A DNA stretch of 64,000 bases from Campylobacter vulpis (GTDB lineage: Bacteria > Campylobacterota > Campylobacteria > Campylobacterales > Campylobacteraceae). Made by a program: the position numbers and the translations under genes. The notes beneath the pieces were generated by a model. That model did not search any database. It worked only from the letters and a program-made list of their open reading frames with translations, and was not told the origin of the DNA. This document shows positions 17,383-25,504 of the stretch, piece by piece; the first letter of the stretch is position 1, and each line of letters starts with the position of its first letter. The DNA lies in assembly GCF_014217995.1 (NCBI RefSeq), contig NZ_CP041617.1, positions 1,116,001 through 1,180,000 of the forward strand. The letters run 5' to 3'.

Positions 17383-18333
17383 TTACTCCTCTCCTTGTGC
17401 TTTCTTCAAAACGCGTGTTACTTCAGAGAAGAAATCACTTGCATTAAATTTCACTAAATAACCCTCTCCACCGGCTTCTTTTACGCCTTTTTCATTCATA
17501 AATTCATTCGATAAAGAAGAATTAAAGATGAGTGGAATTTTTCCAAATCTCTCATCTTCTTTTATGCGGGCGGCAAAATGGAAGCCGTCCATCTGTGGCA
17601 TCTCAACATCACTAATGATAATTTTAAGATGATCTTTTAAATTTTCTCCATAAACTTGACTAAGTTCTTCAAGCTTATTAAGTCCCTCAACACCATCTTT
17701 TGCCTCAATCACAGTAAAGCCCATTTGTTGCATCATATCTCTTACGCGTCTTCTAGCCGTCATACTATCATCTAAAATAAGTGCAATTCCGCTAAATTTC
17801 TCCGCTTCTCCTATCTCAAGTTCAGTCTTAGGTGCATAAATTCCCAAGTCCTCAACCACGCTTTCAAGATCAAGTATAAGCAAAACCTCATCATTTTCTA
17901 TACGCGTAACGCCCGTAATCTTACCCTTATCTAAAGCTCCAGAACCCGCAGAAAAGCTTGCTGGCTCTATATCTTTCCAGTTAATACGGCGAATTCTCTT
18001 AGCCTCATGAACTATAAATCCAATAAGAATATTAGAAAATTCCGTGATAATAACCCTAGGCTTTAATAAAGCACTTTCTGGCTCGACGATTTGCATCCAT
18101 TTAGCAAGATTAACCACAGGAATCACTACACCACGAAGGTCGAAAATCCCCTCAATATAATCAGGAACGCCGGGCAATTCTGTAAGATTAGGGATTTTGA
18201 TAATCTCTTTAACCTTAGAAACATTGACGCCATAAATTCCCTCATAAATTTTCTCGTGTCCTTGCTTGAAGATACGGAAATCAACAAGCTCCATTTCATT
18301 TGAGCCTGTTTTCACAATATTTTCATCAAACAT
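17383..18333 (-). CDS. cheV: Chemotaxis protein CheV (CheW-receiver hybrid)
   Basis: A 316-residue protein. The N-terminal CheW domain holds LPGVPDYIEGIFDLRGVVIP, and the C-terminal receiver contains LILDDSMTARRRVR and the phospho-site region IIISDVEMPQMDGFHFA. CheV couples receptors to CheA and can be tuned by phosphorylation. It opens the chemotaxis set; its start overlaps the end of the phosphoesterase gene by 8 bp, joining it to the greA/lpxB transcript. Confidence 0.96.
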   Translation of the reverse strand: MFDENIVKTGSNEMELVDFRIFKQGHEKIYEGIYGVNVSKVKEIIKIPNLTELPGVPDYIEGIFDLRGVVIPVVNLAKWMQIVEPESALLKPRVIITEFSNILIGFIVHEAKRIRRINWKDIEPASFSAGSGALDKGKITGVTRIENDEVLLILDLESVVEDLGIYAPKTELEIGEAEKFSGIALILDDSMTARRRVRDMMQQMGFTVIEAKDGVEGLNKLEELSQVYGENLKDHLKIIISDVEMPQMDGFHFAARIKEDERFGKIPLIFNSSLSNEFMNEKGVKEAGGEGYLVKFNASDFFSEVTRVLKKAQGEE

Positions 18334-19066
18334 TTTGACCTCTCAATTGTTGTTTTTCGAATTTGACTTCTGGTGCGAATTTTACAACAAAAAAACTTCT
18401 CTCATATGCAAAACTTGGCAAATTAAAATATTTCACCCTCTCCTCCTTTAAAAACAAATTTTGATGATAATGCCCCTCTATAACCCAAGCACCTTTAGCT
18501 TGGTATTTCTCATACCTTTTATATGCTAAAATTTTGAAATTTTCAATTTTATAAAAAAGATTTTTTCTCTTTTGTCTTGCCAAAATTTGCTTACTTATAC
18601 TAGAAAAAGTTAAGAAATTTAGCACATTTAAAAAGCAAAGTAAAAATCTATTTCTCAAGCTTTTAAGCAAAAATTGCAAAAAAGGATTTAAAAAAATATC
18701 GCCGTGTGCTAAAAAAAATTTTTCTTTTTTACCTTTACTTGTATGCAAAATTAAAGGTTGATTTTGCAAGGGTATCACACGCACTTTTTGAAAAAAACAA
18801 CTTAAATTAAAGTCGTGATTTCCCTCTAAATAATAAACTTCCATTTTCTCGCATAAGTTCTCAAGCAAGGCTATGTAAGGCTTAGCAAAGGTATGACTCG
18901 CACTTATCTCCCCAACAAGCAAATCAAAAATATCACCCATTAAAAAAAGTTGAGGCGTGCAAATTTCGCCCTTTTCTAAGGCTTGTAAAAAATTCCAAAA
19001 GCCCCTTCTGTCCTCATTTTCGTGTGCATCGGCTACAAAAAATGCCCCCTCTTTAAGTGTAAGCAT
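18326..19066 (-). CDS. Calcineurin-like phosphoesterase, probable LpxH-type UDP-2,3-diacylglucosamine hydrolase
   Basis: A 246-residue metallophosphoesterase. The metal-binding motifs appear in order: VADAHEN (D-x-H), GDIFDLL (GDxxD), EGNHDF (GNHD), LAHGD and EGHYH. The spacing resembles LpxH, which removes UMP from UDP-2,3-diacylglucosamine just before LpxB acts. lpxB lies two genes upstream in the same operon, which supports the lipid A role; an unrelated phosphoesterase is still possible. The ATG shares one base with the greA stop (TAATG). Confidence 0.78.
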   Translation of the reverse strand: MLTLKEGAFFVADAHENEDRRGFWNFLQALEKGEICTPQLFLMGDIFDLLVGEISASHTFAKPYIALLENLCEKMEVYYLEGNHDFNLSCFFQKVRVIPLQNQPLILHTSKGKKEKFFLAHGDIFLNPFLQFLLKSLRNRFLLCFLNVLNFLTFSSISKQILARQKRKNLFYKIENFKILAYKRYEKYQAKGAWVIEGHYHQNLFLKEERVKYFNLPSFAYERSFFVVKFAPEVKFEKQQLRGQNV

Positions 19067-19551
19067 TAAAATTTCAAAGGCTCATAAGCTATACTAATGA
19101 TCTCAAACTCGCTCTCCCCCTTAGGCAAACGCACCTTAAATTCATCGCCCTCTTTTTTGCCCAGCATAGCTCTTGCTAAAGGTGAAGCTATGGAGATATA
19201 GCCCTTTTCTAAGTCGCTCTCACAAGTGCCTACAAGAGTGTATTTACTCTCCTTTTCGCTTTCTAAGTCCATAATCACAACACTTGAGCCAAATTTCACG
19301 CTTTTATGCTCATAGCTTGCTGGGTCTATAATTTGTGCTCTTGAAAGTATGTCGCTAAGTTCTGCTATACGGCTTTCTATCAAAGCTTGTTTTTCTCTTG
19401 CGGCGTGGTATTCGGCGTTTTCTTTTAAATCCCCGTGACTCCTTGCCACATCGATTTCCACGACAACGGCTGGGCGTTGATTATCCTTTAAGTCTTTTAA
19501 TTCCGTGCTTAATTTTTCAAAACCAAAGCTACTCATCGCTTCTTTTTCCAT
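19066..19551 (-). CDS. greA: Transcription elongation factor GreA
   Basis: A 161-residue GreA. The N-terminal coiled coil ([40 protein letters not shown]) carries the acidic tip that enters the RNA polymerase secondary channel. The C-terminal FKBP-like domain ends [13 protein letters not shown]. It stimulates transcript cleavage in backtracked polymerase. It lies 11 bp after lpxB and is co-directional with the downstream lipid A and chemotaxis genes. Confidence 0.96.
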   Translation of the reverse strand: MEKEAMSSFGFEKLSTELKDLKDNQRPAVVVEIDVARSHGDLKENAEYHAAREKQALIESRIAELSDILSRAQIIDPASYEHKSVKFGSSVVIMDLESEKESKYTLVGTCESDLEKGYISIASPLARAMLGKKEGDEFKVRLPKGESEFEIISIAYEPLKF

Positions 19552-19562
19552 ACTATTTTCCT

Positions 19563-20672
19563 TTAAATTTCATTAAGTATTTTTGCCATATTTTTCGCAC
19601 TTCCAAAGCTCAAATACTCTTTTAAAAAGCCCACTTTAGCAAAAAATGGCTTATAGTCAAATTTATTATAAGCGTTTAAAAGATTTTTCACACTCACTTC
19701 ATCTTGCAAAAATTCAGGATTTAGCGGCTCTTTATTTGCAAAATCGCAAAAAATATTTGCAAGTCCTATATGTTTGAGTTTTACAAAAAGTCGCGCTATG
19801 AAAATATCAACCGCCTTTGCCTTGTAAGCTAAAATAAAAGGCGTCCCCACCAAAGCCGCCTCTAAAGTCGCCGTCCCACTGCAAATAAAGGCAAAATCAG
19901 CTCTTTTAAGCAAATTTGGCGTATTGCTTTCTATCTTAAAGCCCTCCACATCGCCATAAAGGTGCATTTTGTCTAAATTAAAGGGCGGCACACAAAGCAC
20001 TTTTTCGCCCTTAAAATGCGTAGATAAATCCCTAAAAATAGGCATTAATCTTATAATCTCACTCTTTCTAGAGCCGGGTAAAAAGGCTATGGTTTTTTGC
20101 TCTTCTTTTTTTGTAAGGATTGTTTGCATATCAAAACTCGTTTTAAATTCGCAAATTTCATCAAGCAAAGGGTGTCCTACATAAGTGCTTTTTGTGAAAA
20201 ACTGCGAGTCAAAGGGTAAGATAGAAGCTAAAACATCAAAATGCTCCTCTATCACTGGGATACGCCCTTTTTTCCACGCCCAAACCTGTGGCAATATGTA
20301 ATAAATACGTTTTGTTTTTGAATCTGCCCTTTTTAAAGCTTTTGCTAAGGGGATATTAAAGGCAGGTGAGTCTATGCAAAGCACGGCTTTAAAGTCTTTA
20401 TTCTCTCTTTCTCTTTCTAAAGCTAAACTCACTAGCTTTTTAATCGCTCTTTTTGCCTTAAAAATAAGAGGTAAAACCTCCACAAAGCCCATAGCACTAA
20501 ATTCGTGTGAGCTATAAAGAGGCTTGGAATCAAGCTTAAACTCCTTACATAAATTCTCATCATATATCCCACAAAGCTCAAATTTTCCATACTCTTTTTG
20601 ATAAGCCTTTAACACTTCTTTTAGATGCAAATTTGCTGATGGCTCTAAAGCACACACTAAAAAGCTATTCAT
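19563..20672 (-). CDS. lpxB: Lipid-A-disaccharide synthase
   Basis: A 369-residue GT19 glycosyltransferase. [64 protein letters not shown] and [22 protein letters not shown] follow the LpxB order. It joins lipid X to UDP-diacylglucosamine at the inner membrane. The start codon overlaps the stop of the type III restriction gene in an ATGA arrangement, so translation of this essential enzyme appears coupled to res. No separate promoter is obvious inside the end of res. Confidence 0.95.
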   Translation of the reverse strand: MNSFLVCALEPSANLHLKEVLKAYQKEYGKFELCGIYDENLCKEFKLDSKPLYSSHEFSAMGFVEVLPLIFKAKRAIKKLVSLALERERENKDFKAVLCIDSPAFNIPLAKALKRADSKTKRIYYILPQVWAWKKGRIPVIEEHFDVLASILPFDSQFFTKSTYVGHPLLDEICEFKTSFDMQTILTKKEEQKTIAFLPGSRKSEIIRLMPIFRDLSTHFKGEKVLCVPPFNLDKMHLYGDVEGFKIESNTPNLLKRADFAFICSGTATLEAALVGTPFILAYKAKAVDIFIARLFVKLKHIGLANIFCDFANKEPLNPEFLQDEVSVKNLLNAYNKFDYKPFFAKVGFLKEYLSFGSAKNMAKILNEI

Positions 20673-23461
20673 ACAATTTCCTCAAAAAGCTCTTTTACGC
20701 TAGATTTTGTATATTTTTTAAGCTTAAAATCGCTTTGTGCGTTTTTATTATAGTAGCGTAAGATAACTTCGATTTTTTCATTATTATAAGTTAAAATTTG
20801 AGAAAAAAGCTCCTCGAAAGCATTGATTTTAAATTTAGCATTTTCCTCATAACTTAAACCTTTTGGGTCGATGAAAAGAATTTTAAAACTCTTACCTTTC
20901 TTTAACCAAAAAATAAAATCGGGGTAAAATTTCCTTTCTTTTTGCTCCCTTTCATCAAAATAAGGGATATAAATTTCATCTTTTTTTTCCACAAGTTTTG
21001 AAAAACACCATTTATAACCTTTTAAAAAAGCCTCATTTTGCAAATTTTTTTCCAAATCTTGTAAAAATTCCCTCTCGCTTTTATGAGTGATAGCGAAATT
21101 AATCTCACTTTTTCCGTCATCTTTATGATAAATCACTAAGGGCTTATAATAATGCTCTTTTAGTTTGGCTGAAATAGTATAGTTTTCTTTAAATTGAACT
21201 TCGTCTAGTTTCGCCTGTTTTAACGCCTCTTTAAAGCTAATTTTACCTTCTTCTACTTCTTTTTCTAGCTCCGCTTCACTTTTTGCCCTCATAACGCTTT
21301 TTATCATTTCATTGATTTTCCTTACTTCCTCCTCGCTAAAATTAGCTTGCATTTCTTTATAATGCTTAATTTCATCTTTTAAATCTTCAAATTTATCAAA
21401 TTCCTTTAATTTCGCATTTAAACTAGCATTGATGATTTTAAGTGTTCTTTTTGCGTCAAATTTATCTTCATTTCCGCCTGATTTTTGAATTTGAGATTTT
21501 TCGCCCTCATTAAATTTCTTAATTTCCTCAAAAGTAGAGTATTTAAACCCCTCATATAAACACTGCTTTACTATCAATACATCTTCATCATAATCTTGCA
21601 TAAATTCCCTTAAATCCTCCGCCTCTTTTGCAGAGATTTTATACTGCTGATGTAAGCTTGCTTTATTTTTATATTTTGGCACAGGTAGAGGGCTTAAAAT
21701 TTTTGTTTTTTTAAAGCCTTGAAGGGGCTTTGTTCTCATTACCACATTTAAACCCTCGATGATGCTACTAATCGCCTTATTATCACTCGCCATTATAAAA
21801 AGCGTCTCCAAAGCAGGAGCGTATTTTAAACAAGCCTCCTTAAAGTCCATTTCCTCTTTTAAGACACTTAAACGCTTTCTTTTGTTTAAAAAAGGCTCTA
21901 TCCTCACGCCTCTACCTATGGTTTGCAGGACATATTTTTTCGCATTAATGCTACCTATATTAATGAAAGAGATAAGATTGACCCTATTACTATCCCACCC
22001 CTCGCTAAAAACCTTACTCCCTAGCATGATGTTAATGCTTGAATTTTCGCTATTGATTTCATCAAAAAAGCCTTTTGAAACATCTTTGATAGTCTCAACA
22101 CCAAGCGTTTGTAAAAATTCCTTTTGCCACTCCTTGACATTTGCTATATTTAAAAGCATAAAAGGTTTGTTTGAGTTCTTACTGCAAAAGACTATTTCCT
22201 TATCATTTCCCTTTACCATATAGCATTCTAAATTCGCATTTTCGTGCGCGTAAAAAATGTTTTTCCTTAGCTCCTCATTATTCACATTTTTCACAAATTC
22301 CAAAAGCTCCTCGCTTAATTTATCAGCTTTAAAATACAATTCTTGCCCTTTTAATTTCTCATATAAGTTTAAAGCCACCTTTTGAATTTCTATTTTATTT
22401 TGTAAAATGCTTAAAATAGTCTTAAAATACAGCCTTATCCCCGCATCTTGCGTATTGACCTTATTTGAAACGGCTATGATGAGAGGATTATGATAAGTAA
22501 AATTCGCATTTAAACTTAGCAGTTTTTTTCTCGCCTTTTTCATCGCATTAAAGATAATAAAGCTCTCTAGTATAGTTCTCTTTCTATCCTCCTCATTATC
22601 CTCGTTTTTATAGTCTAAGCTTTCATTTAGCACGGCTATATTTTTACCATAGCCGTCCTTATTAAATTCTGCTAAATTATAATTATAAGCACAGCTTAAA
22701 AAATCTATCTCATCTTCAAAAGTCGCAGAAAAATTTAGCACAAAGCCCTTAGCAAAGTCATCTTCACTCACACTTCCCCTTGCTAGTTCGTGAAAATAGC
22801 CCTTTCGTTTTGAATTTGCATTTTCGCCTCTATGTGCCTCATCAAGCAGGATATACCAGCCCTCATTATTTTTATAATTTTCATAGTCTAGCCTTTTTGC
22901 CTTTTTATCCTTACCTACATTTTCCTTGCTATCGAGCAAATCACTTCGTGCTAAGTAAATGCAAGGCTCACTAAAGAGGCTATTTTTCACACTTTCATAC
23001 TCTTTTAGCTCTCTATATTCTAATTTTTTATGATATCTTTTGATATTTTCTTTAAATTGACTTAAAATTTTATCATTAGGCACTAAAAGCATTATAGGTT
23101 TTTTAGGGAGTTGCCCCTCTTTCATCAAAGTTAGCATTAAGTCCATAAGCTTTATCATTATGATGGTTTTCCCACTACCCGTTGCCATCCAAAAAGACGC
23201 CCTAGCTATATCTTGCTTTTTTAAATTTTTATCATAGTTTTGATAACGCTCTAAAAGACTTTTACGACTATCATAAGAGTCTTTTTTATACCAAAAGCGA
23301 AGAAAGGCTAAAGCATTTTTAATGCTCTTTTTTTGATAGTAGTGCAGTCTTATGCCCTTTGAAAAGCTCTCAAGCTCCTCATATTCATAACGCTCACTAA
23401 GCCCCCTACCCTCTATAAATTTGCTTAATAATAATGTTTGATTAGTCTCTTGTTTTGCCAT
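20669..23461 (-). CDS. Type III restriction enzyme Res subunit (SF2 helicase-nuclease)
   Basis: A 930-residue Res-type protein. Walker A is ATGSGKT at 93-99 and the DEAH box is LLDEAH with DEAH at 207-210. The late helicase motif [12 protein letters not shown] is present. The C-terminal nuclease shows the PD-(D/E)xK pattern: YPDFIFW (D848) and FIDPKG (D865, K867). With the Mod partner at 25505-28006 this forms a type III restriction-modification pair, in which Res translocates or signals along DNA and cuts when two unmodified sites are met. Here the two subunits are split by an ATPase gene and a small nuclease-like gene. ATG 23461 follows AGGAA. Confidence 0.92.
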   Translation of the reverse strand: MAKQETNQTLLLSKFIEGRGLSERYEYEELESFSKGIRLHYYQKKSIKNALAFLRFWYKKDSYDSRKSLLERYQNYDKNLKKQDIARASFWMATGSGKTIIMIKLMDLMLTLMKEGQLPKKPIMLLVPNDKILSQFKENIKRYHKKLEYRELKEYESVKNSLFSEPCIYLARSDLLDSKENVGKDKKAKRLDYENYKNNEGWYILLDEAHRGENANSKRKGYFHELARGSVSEDDFAKGFVLNFSATFEDEIDFLSCAYNYNLAEFNKDGYGKNIAVLNESLDYKNEDNEEDRKRTILESFIIFNAMKKARKKLLSLNANFTYHNPLIIAVSNKVNTQDAGIRLYFKTILSILQNKIEIQKVALNLYEKLKGQELYFKADKLSEELLEFVKNVNNEELRKNIFYAHENANLECYMVKGNDKEIVFCSKNSNKPFMLLNIANVKEWQKEFLQTLGVETIKDVSKGFFDEINSENSSINIMLGSKVFSEGWDSNRVNLISFINIGSINAKKYVLQTIGRGVRIEPFLNKRKRLSVLKEEMDFKEACLKYAPALETLFIMASDNKAISSIIEGLNVVMRTKPLQGFKKTKILSPLPVPKYKNKASLHQQYKISAKEAEDLREFMQDYDEDVLIVKQCLYEGFKYSTFEEIKKFNEGEKSQIQKSGGNEDKFDAKRTLKIINASLNAKLKEFDKFEDLKDEIKHYKEMQANFSEEEVRKINEMIKSVMRAKSEAELEKEVEEGKISFKEALKQAKLDEVQFKENYTISAKLKEHYYKPLVIYHKDDGKSEINFAITHKSEREFLQDLEKNLQNEAFLKGYKWCFSKLVEKKDEIYIPYFDEREQKERKFYPDFIFWLKKGKSFKILFIDPKGLSYEENAKFKINAFEELFSQILTYNNEKIEVILRYYNKNAQSDFKLKKYTKSSVKELFEEIV

Positions 23462-23520
23462 TTTATATTCCTAATTATAGTATCTTAATTGTAGGTATAA
23501 ATAATCTAATTTTTGCATTG

Positions 23521-24087
23521 TTAAATTCCCAAAAAACCATAAACATTATCTATATTTGCATTCCCACTTGAATCTATTTTTATCGGTTTGGATTCTAGGC
23601 TATTACCCGAACAAGAAGTTTTACTCTTTGATGAAATTGAAGCAGGGTAGATATAAATATTTTTCGCATTTTCTAGTGAAATATCAAAATCATCTGCCTT
23701 AAAATGTTGTTTATAATTTTTATACAAATATTCTAAAAATATTTTAGAACTATTGATTTGATCTAAGGCTTTTTCGCGATTTTTTTGACTATTGCTTGAC
23801 TTTATTTCACAAAAAAATATGTGTAAATTTCTATTTTTGCATATTAAAATAATAAAATCACAGCTATCCACTCTAGATTTTTTCTCAAAGAGATTTTCAA
23901 TAGCCCTACATTTTGTTATATCTTGCTGTATGATTAAAATATCATCATTATTACCCTTATTAAAATATATATCCCCAATCACGCTTGATTCTTCTTGTTC
24001 GCTAACACATAAACACCCATTTTTTTCTTTTGCTTTCAAGCTATGATGAATAGAATTTTTAAAGTTAGATAAGCTTTTATTTGTCAT
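23521..24087 (-). CDS. Small protein with PD-(D/E)xK nuclease-like motif, in restriction cassette
   Basis: About 188 residues; no family recognised. Numbered from the longest frame, SCDFIILI (D79), HIFFCEIKSS (E96, K98) and ALDQINSS (Q112) match the D...E-x-K...Q pattern of PD-(D/E)xK nucleases, each on an apparent beta strand or following helix. The C-terminus is polar, rich in Ser and Asn. Three adjacent possible starts exist (GTG 24093, ATG 24090, ATG 24087); AAGGAG five bases upstream favours 24087. The start lies inside the end of the ATPase gene, so the two are translationally coupled and probably form a functional pair. Nuclease activity is inference. Confidence 0.75.
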   Translation of the reverse strand: MTNKSLSNFKNSIHHSLKAKEKNGCLCVSEQEESSVIGDIYFNKGNNDDILIIQQDITKCRAIENLFEKKSRVDSCDFIILICKNRNLHIFFCEIKSSNSQKNREKALDQINSSKIFLEYLYKNYKQHFKADDFDISLENAKNIYIYPASISSKSKTSCSGNSLESKPIKIDSSGNANIDNVYGFLGI

Positions 24088-25492
24088 CATCACTCCTTTT
24101 ACCCCTCATAACTTCTTCAAAAATCAATCCCTGATTCTCATTTTGCAAATCAATAGGCTCATCAAAAGTCTCCATAAAAATACCTTGCTCTTGTGTAATC
24201 TCTACCGCCCTTAAGGTATTTTTACCTTTGATATTTTCTGCTAAATATGCTCTTACCTTTTTAGATTCTAAGCCATATTCTTTACCATATTCTTGCTTTT
24301 TGATTTTTTGAATTTGCTCATCTGAAAGATTGTTTAACATTATACAATTACTCAATTCTCGCACAATATAATCGCTATGCGTTGTGATAAATACCTTAAT
24401 TCCTGCATTTACAAGTAAAACAAGTAATCTTGCTACAAGAATCTGATTTTTAGGGTGAAGATTAAGCTCTGGCTCATCTATCATTAAAATATCATTTTTA
24501 TTCGCAATATGAAAAATATAATAATTTAACATCAACAAAGAACGCACAGAGCTAGAAGCTATTTCAATATTATAAGCCTTTTTTGAACCTTTAGGTTGAA
24601 ATAAAATTCCAGCGTCCGTTGCCTTATATTTTCCTCCAATAATCTTGCCTAAAATTTCAAAAATTATTTTATATTCATCTTTGTGTTTTTTAAAAATACT
24701 CTCTTGTTTTGATATTTGTTTAATATCTCTAATGAATGCTATATTATCCCTCACAGGTTTTGGATAGAGCTGTTTTTTCTTATCTAATGTCCTATTGATT
24801 TCAAACAAACTAATATCCTCTTCCTTAAGCATTTTTTGCATTGTTTCTAGCTTTGCTATTTTTATAAAATCTAACTCTTCTTGAAATATAGATGCCCCTG
24901 TTCTTTCAACACTTAAAATAAAATTTTTCATAAAAATTATGTGAAGTATTGCATCAAGAAATGTCTCCACATACTCAACAAAAGCCCTTTTGTCCAAACC
25001 AGCGAAACTTAACCCATTATCATAAATAGTGTGTTGCACTCCTCTTTTATATCTTCTGTTTAAGCTATTGTTTTCTAAATACTTTTTAATAGCCTCTTTA
25101 ACATTTATCAAAGAAATATTAAACTCTACATTAAAATCTATATCTGAAAAATCCTCCTCTTTTCCTGCCATAATTTGTGGTAAAATGCGAGTAGAATATA
25201 ATTTAGTTTTTTCTTGCAAGTGTTTTGTTAGTTTTGCCAATATCTCTTCGTATGTTATTTTAATTTCTTGTTGAGATTCCCTTATTTTTTCTAAAAATTC
25301 ATTATCATCAAAAAGATTTCTTCTTGCCCTTAAAAACATATCACGAATATTTCTCATAAAGTCCAAATACCCATACAAACTATAAGTCGCATAGGTTTTG
25401 CCTGTATTGTTTTCACCGCAAATAAGTGTCAAATCGCCTACTTCAAACTCTGCTTCATCAAGCATTCCAATATTTTTAATGTGAATTTTCAT
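24077..25492 (-). CDS. AAA/ABC-type ATPase (OLD / RloA-like) in restriction cassette
   Basis: A 471-residue ATPase of the SMC/OLD-like class. Walker A is GENNTGKT at 26-33, a signature-like SSSVRSLL is at 313-320, Walker B is ILMIDEPELNLHP with DE at 339-340, and the switch His is H372 in TTHSD. A ~250-residue helical insert separates the two halves. Proteins of this kind (OLD, RloA, PrrC-like, AriA) are common sensors or motors in phage-defence operons, usually with an effector encoded next door. The ATPase gene follows mod by 12 bp and overlaps the small nuclease-like gene. The C-terminus has no TOPRIM, so an effector in trans is likely. Confidence 0.88.
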   Translation of the reverse strand: MKIHIKNIGMLDEAEFEVGDLTLICGENNTGKTYATYSLYGYLDFMRNIRDMFLRARRNLFDDNEFLEKIRESQQEIKITYEEILAKLTKHLQEKTKLYSTRILPQIMAGKEEDFSDIDFNVEFNISLINVKEAIKKYLENNSLNRRYKRGVQHTIYDNGLSFAGLDKRAFVEYVETFLDAILHIIFMKNFILSVERTGASIFQEELDFIKIAKLETMQKMLKEEDISLFEINRTLDKKKQLYPKPVRDNIAFIRDIKQISKQESIFKKHKDEYKIIFEILGKIIGGKYKATDAGILFQPKGSKKAYNIEIASSSVRSLLMLNYYIFHIANKNDILMIDEPELNLHPKNQILVARLLVLLVNAGIKVFITTHSDYIVRELSNCIMLNNLSDEQIQKIKKQEYGKEYGLESKKVRAYLAENIKGKNTLRAVEITQEQGIFMETFDEPIDLQNENQGLIFEEVMRGKRSDDDK

Positions 25493-25504
25493 TACTTTTC
25501 CTTT

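Noticed and set aside
21759-22223. A 154-codon plus-strand frame inside res
   Set aside because: It is Leu/Ser/Lys-rich, lacks a ribosome-binding site and runs antisense to helicase motifs of Res.
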